Below the pieces are notes generated by a model, which had not been told where the DNA came from, searched no databases, and saw nothing but the letters and a program-made list of their open reading frames with translations. Both the position numbers and the translations under genes were made by a program. From Ceratotherium simum simum (lineage: Eukaryota; Chordata; Mammalia; Perissodactyla; Rhinocerotidae), in the NCBI RefSeq assembly GCF_000283155.1, contig NW_004454195.1, positions 11,589,916-11,653,915 on the forward strand: a stretch of DNA of 64,000 nucleotides, read 5' to 3'. Positions 55,215 through 64,000 of the stretch are shown in pieces. How positions within the stretch are numbered: the stretch's first letter is position 1; the number at the start of each line of letters is the position of its first letter.

Positions 55215-55500
55215 CTGGAGTAGTGGCCAAGAGCATGGCCCTGGGGTTGGACTGCCTGGTTTTAAATCCAGGCTTTACCTCTTACTAGTTCTGGGGCCTT
55301 GGACCAGTGACTTAATCTTTCTGACCTCAATTTTCTCACCTATAAAATGGTGACAATGATAGTACCTGACTCAAAGGATTGTGGTGAGGATTAAATGTGT
55401 TAATATGTATAAAGCCCTAAGAACACTGCTTGGCACATGGTAGTGTAATATCAGTTTTAGAGCTGCTACAGTTATTATTATTGTTATGGTTATTATAATC
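55215..55500 (+). repeat. MIR SINE
   Basis: GTTTTAAATCCAGGCTTTAC, ACTTAATCTTTCTGACCTCA, TCACCTATAAAATGGTGACA and GGATTGTGGTGAGGATTAAA follow MIR order closely. Well preserved. Confidence 0.88.
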
Positions 55501-55578
55501 TTTGTATGAATGTGCTCATCGGTAGTTCTCTAGATTAGATGGTTAAGTCTAAAACATTTTTTTAAAAAAACCTTTGTA

Positions 55579-55824
55579 GGGGTTTGCCCACGGCGTAGTG
55601 GTTAAGTTCAGCGTGTTCCGCTTTGGGGGCCCGGGTTCTCGGGTTCGGATCCCGGGCGCGGACCTACACTACTCGTTAGCCACACTATGGCAGTGTCCCA
55701 CATATAAAAAATAGAGGAAGATTGGCACAGATGTTAGCTCAGTGCTAATCTTCCTCAAGCAAAAAAAAAGGGGAGGATTGGCATGGATCTTAGCTCAGGG
55801 CTAATCTTCCTCAGCCAAAAAAAA
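55579..55824 (+). mobile_element. ERE-type SINE
   Basis: GGGGTTTGCCCACGGCGTAG, GGTTCGGATCCCGGGCGCGG (intact B box), AAAATAGAGGAAGATTGGCA, two TTAGCTCAG units and an A-tail. A target duplication (AAAAAAACCTTTGTA) lies at 55564-55578 and 55825-55839. Confidence 0.93.
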
Positions 55825-55859
55825 AAAAAAACCTTTGTAAAATTTCACAATGATGCAGA

Positions 55860-56160
55860 AATGTAAAAGGAAGACATTTTTAAAGCCCTCTGCATCAATC
55901 AAGGGGAGCTACTATTTTTTTTTGCATTTCCTTCTACACATTTTTATATGCATATAGATTTTAATTTTCTTTTTTTTTTACAAAATAGTGGCTATACTGC
56001 TTTTACAATGTTCTCATTAACAGTTTGTGGTGGGCATTTTCTTATGGTTTAGAGTGTCCTTTGAAACCTGATTTTAATAGTGTCATGATATTCCATCATT
56101 CAGATGACATAATGTACTAAGTTTTCTCTTTGTTCACACTTATTGGGGTGTTAGATTTGA
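55860..56160 (-). repeat. Old L1-like fragment, antisense
   Basis: TTCCTTCTACACATTTTTAT, CTTTTACAATGTTCTCATTA and TAGTGTCATGATATTCCATC resemble an antisense old L1 3' region. Weak. Confidence 0.4.
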
Positions 56161-56516
56161 AAGGGAACCCCTTGACATCTGGCTTCTCTGTGCAATGAAG
56201 ATTTAAGATGAACACTGATGTCGTCATCATCTTCCTGACATTTGCAAAATCTGTTACAGAATTGAACACACCTAGGACCAATGGATCCAAGTTATGTGAG
56301 GGCAGCTTTCAGCCCAGTGTAGAGACAAAACTCTTGACTATTGAATCACAGCTCAGCCATGCAGTGGCAGCTCTCTGAGCCCATTGTCTCTCTGATTATT
56401 TAAGCAAAGAGTGAATGCCCATCTACTGGGGACATTCCTACTTTGGGTGGGAGGTAGGTTAAAAAGGATCTCTAAGGAAGAACTCATCTCTGAGATACTT
56501 TAAGAAGCTCCTTCAT
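56161..56516. other. Intron segment without recognised feature
   Basis: Ordinary sequence; no gene or clear repeat. Confidence 0.4.
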
Positions 56517-56742
56517 GTGAGGCAGCATAACATAGTACGAAGAGCATGTGTTCTGGATCAAAGTGGGTCCAGTCCTGGCTCTGCCAGTTATCTGCTGAAT
56601 GACCTTGGCCCAATAACCTGGCACCCTCAGCATCCTCCTCTGTGTAGTAAAGTGGGTCTGACTGTATTCTCAGGGTGACACGTGACACTTATGGAGAGCA
56701 GCTAGCCTAGTGCTTGGCACATAGCAGGCGCTCAATATATGG
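56517..56742 (+). repeat. MIR SINE
   Basis: GTGGGTCCAGTCCTGGCTCT, GCTGAATGACCTTGGCCCAA, CTTGGCACATAGCAGGCGCT and CAATATATG follow MIR order. Confidence 0.85.
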
Positions 56743-57942
56743 ACCTAGTGTCCATGTCAGTGGAACTGTGTGTGAATTTTAGCCGTTGGTGGGAGTCTGG
56801 TCTCAAATGAACGCAGGAGTGAGGGGTCTGGTATTTATGTTGCTTTCTGTCTGCCAGGTACTCTCCCGGGCACTTTAGATTTATTTTCAAATAAAATGCT
56901 ATCTGGGTTTCATTCCATTGTTTTCTCTTGGAAGTGAAACAGACTTTTAAAGGCATCTCTTTGGTTGGTTTTCAAGCAAGTTTTCAGTAAACCAGCTGTA
57001 AGGGGTATCGTGGCACCTGGGACACTTCAGACATGCAGCATGTGGTGAGTGCCACGTTTGTTCCCACACATGCTCTTCATCTGGGAAGATATGTGTTTAA
57101 AACGGAATTAGGATGGAGAAGAAATAGCCAATTAAAGCAAGCTAAATTTAAAATAGTTTCCTGGGTGAAATCGCTAGTCACACACATTCACACAGTCTAC
57201 CCTGCGAGCTGGATTTCCAGAACTGTCAAAGCAGGGTAAGGCATTCCCACCAGAGCACCTCCTGCCTTCACCAAGAGAAAATTCTCGGTAAGAATCCTTG
57301 CCGTCTGGTTCCCGCAGCTTTCAGGAAAGGCTTTTGTTTAAACAAAGGAACCAGCCCACTCGTATCTGGGTAAGCACATGCTTCCTGCTAATATGGAAAT
57401 GATCCGAATCAAAAGGAACATGGGTTTCTTTTTTCTTTCTTTTTCTCATCCACCTGAAGTAGCTAGTGACTTACTTGCCAAGGGTTGAAGTACAGACATG
57501 TAGCGTCTCTGCTTTTTGGGAAGTGTCTGCTTCTGTCTTGTGAAGGCATTATTGAAAATAAATCATAATAAGTGGGGAACTTGGAGGATGAAGGAAAGGT
57601 TTATTGGGTGGCAGCTAGGATTGGAGCTGGGGAGGGCATGGAGACTTGGTAGCATCCTGGGGACACTGAGCATCACTTGGTAAACCTCAGCATCCTTCTC
57701 TGCAGGGTAGATGGTCTCTCAAGTCCCTTCCAGCCATACCATTCTCAGCACCTGCAGAGTCTTTTTCTCTTCTGAGAATCTAGCTGGGCAGCGTGTGTTC
57801 CCTAGGCCTCTGGTTCCACTTGGGGTTTTTGCAGCATCACAGACCATAAAAATGAACTTCTTGTTCTTTTTGTTATCATTGGAACCTAAGGATTGAATTG
57901 CGGCCTTAATTGGAGAAGGACATGATTAGAGGAAGGGGAGAT
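56743..57942. other. Intron segment, mostly unique
   Basis: No gene or clear repeat. It contains candidate segment C (57290-57440), listed separately. Confidence 0.4.
57290..57440. promoter_or_regulatory. Candidate enhancer-like segment C (FOX/SOX palindrome)
   Basis: TTTGTTTAAACAAA at 57333-57346 is a perfect 14-base palindrome. It contains forkhead-type TGTTTAAACA, followed by a SOX/TCF-type AACAAAGG. The surroundings are non-repetitive. Function is inferred only. Confidence 0.25.
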
Positions 57943-58064
57943 CATGTGTGTTTGTGTGTGTCTGTACATTGTGTATTTACATGTGTGTTTGTGTGTGTGT
58001 GTGTTTGGCATGTTTGTGAATAGGTCTGTGTGTGTGAGTGCCTATGTGCCTGTGTGTGTGTACA
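57943..58064 (+). repeat. Imperfect (TG)n microsatellite
   Basis: Repeated TGTGTGTTTGTGTGTGTC-like blocks interrupted by unique words over about 120 bases. Confidence 0.85.
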
Positions 58065-58636
58065 GAGGTGACAAGGGGAGAAGACAGAACCAATCCCTAG
58101 TTTTCAGCCTATTGATTTATTTTCTGCCTTCCTTGGATATATTTCTCCATAAATGAATTAGAGCTTATAATTTCAGATTTTTGCTCATTGGTGCTTCCCA
58201 AGAAACCAGCGACTGATCCATCCGTCACAGATTGCTGTGTCTGTTTGATTGACAGCCCTGGAGAAAGGCTGTACTTGCCCAGCAAACCCTTCTGGATTCT
58301 TATTAGAGACTCTCCTTAGACAGTAGGGGATTCTGGCCCAATAGTCTGAGCAGTCCCTCCTGTGACATTCATCCTAGCCAAGGCTCAAAATGTGATAGAT
58401 ACTACAAATGCTGATTGAATTACAGAATGATTTTTTTTTTTTATCTGCCTCTTATAGGAAAGGCTAATAAAGTTTAATAAAGCAGTAGTTCAGGTAGAGA
58501 GAACAGATCTCGTGGGTGGCATAGGCCTTTTGTGCACTTGTCAAATACAGGAGCTGGGGTGGTAGGAAAAAATTGATGGGGCTTTTCTAAAATGACAGGT
58601 GGATATACAGTCTCCTGCTGAAAGGTCATTGTTTAT
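58065..58636. other. Intron segment without recognised feature
   Basis: Ordinary sequence; no gene or clear repeat. Confidence 0.4.
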
Positions 58637-58639
<3 letters not shown>

Positions 58640-58667
<28 letters not shown>

Positions 58668-58865
58668 TTTATTTATTTCATTTTTTCCCCCCAAAGCCCC
58701 AGTGGATAGTTGTGTGTCGTAGCTGCACATCCTTCTAGTTGCTGTATGTGGGACTCGGCCTCAGGATGAATGGAGAAGTGGTGCCTCGATGCGCACCCGG
58801 GATCCGAACCCGGGCCACCAGCATCGCAGCGCGCGCACTTAACCGCCAAGCCACAGGGCCGGCCC
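58640..58865 (-). mobile_element. ERE-type SINE, short form with AATAAA tail, minus strand
   Basis: The plus strand reads a long T run, AAAGATTTTATTTATTTCAT, then CCCCAAAGCCCCAGTGGATA. It continues with GGGATCCGAACCCGGGCCAC and CGCCAAGCCACAGGGCCGGC. As at 35124, the two GTTAGCTCAG units are absent and the tail carries AAATAAAATCTTT. Flanking TGTTTTTTTTT on both sides is compatible with a target duplication. Confidence 0.93.
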
Positions 58866-58984
58866 TGTTTTTTTTTTTTAACTAAGCTTTTTATAGGCAT
58901 GTGACAACACCAATGGGGAAAAAAAGCTTAAAAAATTATCCATCATATAGTGTACTATACTTTAATTATTCACAATAAAAATGT

Positions 58985-59260
58985 TACATCTACCCCTTAT
59001 TGAGCACTCACTGTGTGCCAGGCACTGGGCTAAGAATTTTACATGCTTTATCATTCTTATTTTTAGATATATAGGTTGTTTCCAGCTTCTGTTCTATTAT
59101 AAATAGTGCTTAGATGAATATCTTTGCATATAAATTTTTGCCTGATTTATGACATCCTGTTGAGAGTGGATTCCTTTAAGCACAATTACTGGGCAGGGAA
59201 TTAATAAAAACACCCTTGAAACACATTGCAGCATTTCTGTAGTGCCATATTATACTCCCA
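58985..59260 (-). repeat. MIR/L2 end and L1-like fragment, antisense
   Basis: CTTATTGAGCACTCACTGTG and CCAGGCACTGGGCTAAGAAT are a MIR or L2 antisense end. From about 59060, TAGGTTGTTTCCAGCTTCTG and TTACTGGGCAGGGAATTAAT resemble an old antisense L1. Confidence 0.5.
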
Positions 59261-59599
59261 CACGAAGGAGGTGCATGCCTGCTCCTCGTTCCTCCCAAAG
59301 ACTCCGAGAATCAGTCCTTCGTTGAAGGAGAGGCATCAGCCTGCTGCATAAATAGAACCCTGAAAGTTAAGATAAATACCTGACAAAGTTTATTCTAGAG
59401 ACTTAAAACAGTCTCTAGACTTTTTTAAGAAAGATAGCAGCTCTTTTACTGGGTTTCCATGTGATGCACACTAGAGGCGTTGTAATGGAAGGCAAAAAAC
59501 ACATGCCTTTATTCTCAGGGAGCTGGGATGTTTTCAGGAAGGCTCTGGGGTCCGTCTTGGTTTATGACAGCTTTTATCTCTCCTCTGCTTTCTCTTCTA

Positions 59600-59850
59600 C
59601 TTTTTTTTTTTTTTTTTGTGAGGAAGACCAGCCCTGAGCTAACATCTGTTGCCAATCTTCCTCTTTTTGCTGAGGAAGATTGGCCCTGGGCTAACATCCA
59701 TGCCCATCTTCCTCTACTTTATATGTGGGACGCCGCCACAGCATGGCTTGACAAGCAGTGTGTAGGTCTGTGCCTGGGATCCAAACCCATGAACCCTGGG
59801 CTGCTGAAGTGGAGTGTGTGGACTTAACCACTATGCCACTGGGCCTGCCC
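59600..59850 (-). mobile_element. ERE-type SINE, minus strand
   Basis: The plus strand reads GTGAGGAAGACCAGCCCTGA, GCTGAGGAAGATTGGCCCTG, ATCTTCCTCTACTTTATATG, GGGACGCCGCCACAGCATGG and ACCACTATGCCACTGGGCCT. Flanking CTCTTC words may be a short decayed target duplication. Confidence 0.9.
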
Positions 59851-60119
59851 CTCTCTTCCAGTTTTAACTTCCTTAGCATTCCACTCATAAGTTAGCTGTA
59901 TCTCGGAAGGAGATGGGATGGGATCTTCCCCTGAAAGATGCCTGAGAGTCTGGGCCACACTTGGATCTGAGCAGTAGGAGGCTGTCTCCCTTGATCTCCC
60001 TGCCAGGTCTCTGTGTAGCATGCCCTCAGGCTTCGTTGTCACCCCTTAGAAGCAGGCTGACTGGCCTTGGGTTTTCCAGCGGAGATTGTGTTTTCTCTGT
60101 CCAGACCCAGTATAAAGGC

Positions 60120-60865
60120 ATGGGTTCTGTTCCATGCAAGGCAACAAGGATGTCTTGAATGCCTTCTCTGTGCCAGCTGTATTCCCAGTCACTGGAGACA
60201 GGGCAGCAAACAGACAGACCAGGTCCTGCCTGCGTGGAGCATTCACACTTTCCAATGAGGGGAACGAGGCACACTAAGGGGATGATTGCTGTCCCTCAGC
60301 GGGTGATAAGTGCAGGGAGCAAGAAAGGAGGGGGGAGGGGACAGAGTGATGGGGGCAGGTGGGGATGAGGGAGATGCTGGCTTCCTTGGGGTGATCAGAG
60401 AAGGGCTCTCTGAAAAGACATCGTTTGAGTGGAGATTTGAAGAAAGTGAGGAAATGAGATGTGAATGTTTGGGGACACTTGTGGGATGAATGTTCCAGGT
60501 GGAAGCAACAGCAAGCACAAATGGGTGGGAGTGTGTTCAGCATGTTGCATCACAGCGAGGAGGCCGTGGGCTGGAAGGGAATGAGCGAGAGGGAGAAGTC
60601 AGAGGACTGGTGGTGTGGGGATATGGAGGAGGGAGGCATTGTGGACGGCCCGGTAAACCACAGTAAGGACAGGGTTCTGTGTTAAATGTCCTGCAAAACC
60701 ATGGGAGGATTGATAGCAGGAGAGTGACCTGGTCTGATGTTCTGAGAGGCTGGCTCTGGCTCTGGTTTAGCAGTCGGCAGGGGTGGAAGCAAGGAGACAA
60801 GCAGCCCCTGTCACAGTCCAGGTGGGAGAGGATGGTGGTAGCAGCGGAGACTGGGGGGTGGCCCG
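60120..60865 (-). repeat. L2 LINE, antisense
   Basis: GCCTTCTCTGTGCCAGCTGT, AGACAGGGCAGCAAACAGAC, TGAGTGGAGATTTGAAGAAA, ATGAATGTTCCAGGTGGAAG, CATGGGAGGATTGATAGCAG and AGTCCAGGTGGGAGAGGATG follow antisense L2 order over more than 700 bases. It is among the longest L2 copies in the window. Confidence 0.85.
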
Positions 60866-61739
60866 TTTGGAGCACTCATTGTAGGGCGGTCAGATGTCCT
60901 TTGCTTCACTCAGTCCTGTGGAAGTAGAGCTCTGGCCAGTAGAGGCCTGGGCAGTTCTCTGGCCTCCTTCCCTCCCCCTGAGAAAAGTAGGAACTTCTAA
61001 TATAGTCTGTTCCCTTTTTGGGATCTTGACCTCCAGGTCTCAGTCACATCCCTCTTCTTTTGGAAAGATGCTCACCTCTCAAATGGGCACAAATCTTTCT
61101 TTCCAAGTTCTTTCTTCAACAGGAAATGCAGTGGAAGTCCAACATGGCACCTGGACTTGAGCAAAAACCATCTGTTTCTTTTCCGCCATGCCAAGCCTCG
61201 TGCTGCATGGGAACTTAAGAAAAAAACACAAAACCAGGAACCACCTGCTGGAGCTCCCCGACCACACAGTCTGACTGGGAAACACGGAGCAGACAATCGT
61301 CAGGACGCATTGTGCTTGTCTGTCAGCTTCAGCACCTGTACTGACTTCCTTCTAGGGCTTTGCATTATTGATATTTTTAGTAAAAAGGGCTGAGAAACAT
61401 TTTCCAGGGTAACAGGAAGGCCCTCACTAGATCAGTGCTCAGGAGACCTTAATTTTCCCTCCAATCTGTCAATCAGCAAATGTCACTGGAGCATCCATTC
61501 TTGGCTAGGACTGCATCTTCATCTTGAACTTGCGTCCTAGACAGCGTGATTTCTAAGATGCCTTTCAGCTTTAACATCTTACAATTCTAAGTAAGAGTAT
61601 AAACAAGAAATAAGGAGCAGAGGTGACTGATGAAACCAATACTCTGGGCTTCAGGAGAGAGATTCTTTTACGTGGTGGCCTGGGTCTGAATTTACGGCAC
61701 ACTCCTCTGTGCCACCTTTGGGGCCTCCATATTCATTAT
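60866..61739. other. Intron segment without recognised feature
   Basis: Ordinary sequence; no gene or clear repeat. Confidence 0.4.
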
Positions 61740-62050
61740 TTTCCAGATATCTGAGGCTGCGTGACTTGACTCATTCCGTTAAAGGAAGGATAAGCAAACT
61801 GAAGGCTGGGATAATAAAACTTCCACGCAAGGAGAATCATCCCTGATGGCTGCATATTCTGCAAAAGGACCTAGTTTGATCAGCCATATGTCAATCAGAC
61901 TGTGTGTCTGTGTTCAATTTTCATCTCACAAGAGAAATTAATGAGACAGGGACAATTACTCACCCAAGAAGTGGCTGTTTCCTCCAGTTCCAGCCTTTGG
62001 TTTTTTTTGGTCCATCCCCTATTTTGTTATGATTAATGGTCTTGCCTGTC
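61740..62050. promoter_or_regulatory. Candidate conserved non-coding segment D
   Basis: Non-repetitive. It carries a perfect AP-1 word TGACTCA (61767-61773), a PBX-like TGTCAATCA (61889-61897), an E-box-like CATATG and homeobox-like ATTAATGAG. The mix of motifs and absence of transposon sequence resemble an intronic enhancer. Not tested. Confidence 0.3.
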
Positions 62051-62299
62051 CGCTGCAGTGACTTGGTGTAGGTTTTACAGAGTGGGCAAGTGGCTAGCTT
62101 CCAAAAGTGACAGCCTTAGTCCAGGTCTGGGGCTGAAGCCAGGTCAGGGAAGCCTGATACCTCTCTCTCTTCTTACCTACAAGTTACCTCGTTCTCCCAG
62201 GCATACGAGGTTGGGAGATCCCAAGCATTCACCTTTAGCAAGTGCCTTTCTCCTCTCACTTTGTTTTCATTTTCTCAGCACGCCTGCTGCCTATTGTTG

Positions 62300-62700
62300 T
62301 GAAATTCTTCCGTCTATCGATGAAAGCGGTCCATGTTTTCCAGATTGCGTTCTTACTCAGACGAGTGCGTGTGCTCTTCACCGACGAGTGGATTACACTC
62401 TTTTAACTTAATCATTTCCCAGCAGGTTCCCAATCCAGACATGCATTATTGTTTCTACGATGATGTGGCAGCTGATAGTGTTATTCATGCTGTGGTTGAA
62501 AGGATCCATGTTCTGGCAATCTTTTCCTGCTGCATTTATGAGAAGCTGTCCTCAGGCTCAGGGCTTTGTTGCTGTTTTGAGCCTGACATTGTTCTGGGTC
62601 TTTGTCTGACAGGCTGCGTGACGCAGTAAGAACCCCTCCATGCTGGGTGACGCCGTCTGTACTAGCAGCATCGCTGCGTTGGTAAGCAGCATTAGTACTT
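62300..62700. promoter_or_regulatory. Candidate conserved segment E with unusual CpG retention
   Basis: No recognised transposon. At least eight CpGs fall in 62300-62400 (for example TCTATCGATGAAAGCGGTCC and AGACGAGTGCGTG) and six in 62613-62681, against a CpG-poor intron. It includes the palindrome CTGCGTGACGCAG at 62614-62626. Confidence 0.3.
62613..62681 (+). other. Exon-like unit in intron 1 (unproven)
   Basis: A polypyrimidine-rich GTTCTGGGTCTTTGTCTGACAG acceptor (AG at 62611-62612) carries a branch-point-like CTGAC at 62583-62587. It precedes 69 bases that end at a GTAAGC donor (62682). Spliced after GFOD1 exon 1, the frame would read five residues and then TAA at 62627-62629, so it would behave as a poison exon rather than a coding one. 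It could instead belong to a non-coding transcript, or be fortuitous. Confidence 0.2.
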
Positions 62701-63289
62701 TGTGTCTTTAGGCTACTTCTCTGGCTTTGTTCTTGGAGCTGACTTAAATCGATTGGACCACTCAGCAATAGTCAGGTTCTTTTGGAAACTATTTTTAGAC
62801 TCACCCATTGAAAGTAGGTACAGACAGTAACCGAGGATGGAGTACTAGAGTATTCCAGAGTATGGAGTAACCTAGCATGTGCTTCTTATTGAGCACATCA
62901 TCTTTCAAAGTGCAGTGTTTATAGCAGGTGCTTTTTAAAGAAGTTGACTCATTGGTTTAACCTTGTTCTTGGTTGAATGATAATTGTGACTTGGGGATGA
63001 TGATGATGATAATGGGATAGTTTGAGAAGGCAGTGGCAGTGTCTGAGCTGGTTCTTCCCTGGGCCCCATTCATTCTATCAGCAAAGCCTGACCACCCTCT
63101 TATCTCTTATATACTTTTTGAATCTGTCCACTTCTCCATTCCCATTGCCATCACCCTGGTGCCCATTGCTGCCATGCCCCGCCTGGATAATGCATGTGAA
63201 TTTCTTAGTGCAGAGCCTGGCACATAGTGAGTTCTGAATAAGGGGGAGATACAAAATGTTGATTGTGAATAATTGAAGAAAGCATGATA
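62701..63289. other. Intron segment without recognised feature
   Basis: Contains a short GATGATGATGATGATAATG run at about 62996-63013. Otherwise ordinary. Confidence 0.4.
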
Positions 63290-63843
63290 CGTCTATATGA
63301 GGTACCGTTTCCTGATTAAAACCTTTCTGAGACTCCCCATCACCTTTAGGATAAAAATCAAACTTCCTTCCAAGCCTACAGCTCTAGCCCCTGCCAAACT
63401 CGCCCACCCACCCAATGACACTTGCACTTTTGCGATGGCACACCAGCCACACTTACTTTCTTTCATTTCTCAGACCCATAAATCTTCTGCCCACCCCAGG
63501 GCCTTCATAAGTGCTGTGCTGCTCAGAGTGCCCTGCCCCTCCTCTCCACGTGGCTAGCTTCTTCTCATTCTTAAGGTTTTAGCTGAAATGTCACTTCAGA
63601 GAGGCCTTCCCTGATCACTGTATCTAAAGTAAGTTCCCTCTTGTTATTCTCTATCACAAATTCCTTTTGATTCCTCGCACAACCTGAAATGATATTTCTT
63701 TCTTTGTTTACTTGTTTATTGGCTGTCTCTCCCACTAGAGCCTAAATTCCATGAGGGCTGGGACCATGTCTGTCTTTTACCACTGTGTGCCTGTCACATG
63801 GTGGATGCTAGAAAAATATGGTCAGTGTTTGTTGAATGAATGA
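63290..63843 (+). repeat. L2 LINE 3' end
   Basis: CTGAGACTCCCCATCACCTT, TAGGATAAAAATCAAACTTC, AGAGGCCTTCCCTGATCACT, TGTCTCTCCCACTAGAGCCT and GTTTGTTGAATGAATGAATG follow L2 order to its terminal repeat. Well preserved. Confidence 0.88.
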
Positions 63844-63884
63844 ATGGAAAACTGGATGCTAATCATAATAACCATATGGATAAT

Positions 63885-64000
63885 AATGCTAATGAGTGGT
63901 TAGGCAAATGGCCACCATGTGCCAAACTCTAGACTATGTGTTTTGTGTTCATTATCTCATTTAACTATTTCCACAGTCCAGAACAGATACTCCTCTGATG
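63885..64000 (-). repeat. MIR fragment, antisense, cut by window end
   Basis: CCACCATGTGCCAAACTCTA and TCATTATCTCATTTAACTAT begin an antisense MIR that continues beyond the window. Confidence 0.65.

Larger units (their letters stand above)
2890..64000 (+). other. GFOD1: GFOD1 intron 1 (partial)
   Basis: No sequence resembling the rest of GFOD1 (the continuation after the Leu-Gly junction, or the C-terminal oxidoreductase domain) appears in any frame to the end of the window. The whole interval is therefore read as intron 1, at least 61 kb long. This agrees with the very long first intron known for mammalian GFOD1. Features inside are repeats, microsatellites and candidate regulatory segments, listed separately. 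Confidence 0.9.

Noticed and set aside
2890..64000. GFOD1 exon 2
   Set aside because: No frame matches the remaining GFOD1 protein, so the exon lies beyond the window.

Overview
This window is mammalian genomic DNA from a perissodactyl. The gene is recognised from its protein. One open stretch (2637-2889) encodes the first 84 residues of GFOD1 (glucose-fructose oxidoreductase domain containing 1) and stops at a consensus splice donor. GFOD1 has two coding exons separated by a very long intron. Exon 2 is not present here, so about 61 kb of the window (2890-64000) is GFOD1 intron 1, and about 1.5 kb at the left is upstream flank.

The organism is inferred from 13 copies of a tRNA-derived SINE of the ERE type, which is restricted to odd-toed ungulates. 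Several copies have a body (CTACTGGGGCTTTGGGG tail region) that differs from my memory of the young equine ERE1 consensus. I therefore lean towards a rhinoceros or tapir rather than Equus, without certainty.

Layout. 1-1540: upstream flank with old MIR and L2 fragments. 1540-2900: CpG island promoter with GC boxes and a CCAAT box, a 5' UTR containing two overlapping upstream ORFs, and GFOD1 coding exon 1. 2900-10500: promoter-proximal intron with only ancient repeats (L2, L1, MIR, hAT, a Tigger-like MITE) and no ERE SINE. 10500-35000: mixed unique intron and repeats, including two MLT2-like ERVL LTR fragments, an MLT1 LTR and another LTR-like block. 35000-60000: the region richest in SINEs, with many nested insertions. 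A cluster at 45756-46535 holds an ERE, a short L1 end and an opposite ERE, each with perfect target-site duplications. 60000-64000: L2 plus two CpG-retaining, apparently non-repetitive segments, one containing an exon-like unit.

No other protein-coding gene, tRNA, rRNA, CRISPR array or bacterial-type system is supported. Most long open frames are chance frames in the CpG island or run through transposon copies. The main points to follow up are the GFOD1 uORFs, an inverted duplication at 43494-44074, the exon-like unit at 62613-62681, four candidate regulatory segments and the SINE subfamily structure. Repeat names are given from memory of consensus sequences, and boundaries without a visible target-site duplication are approximate.
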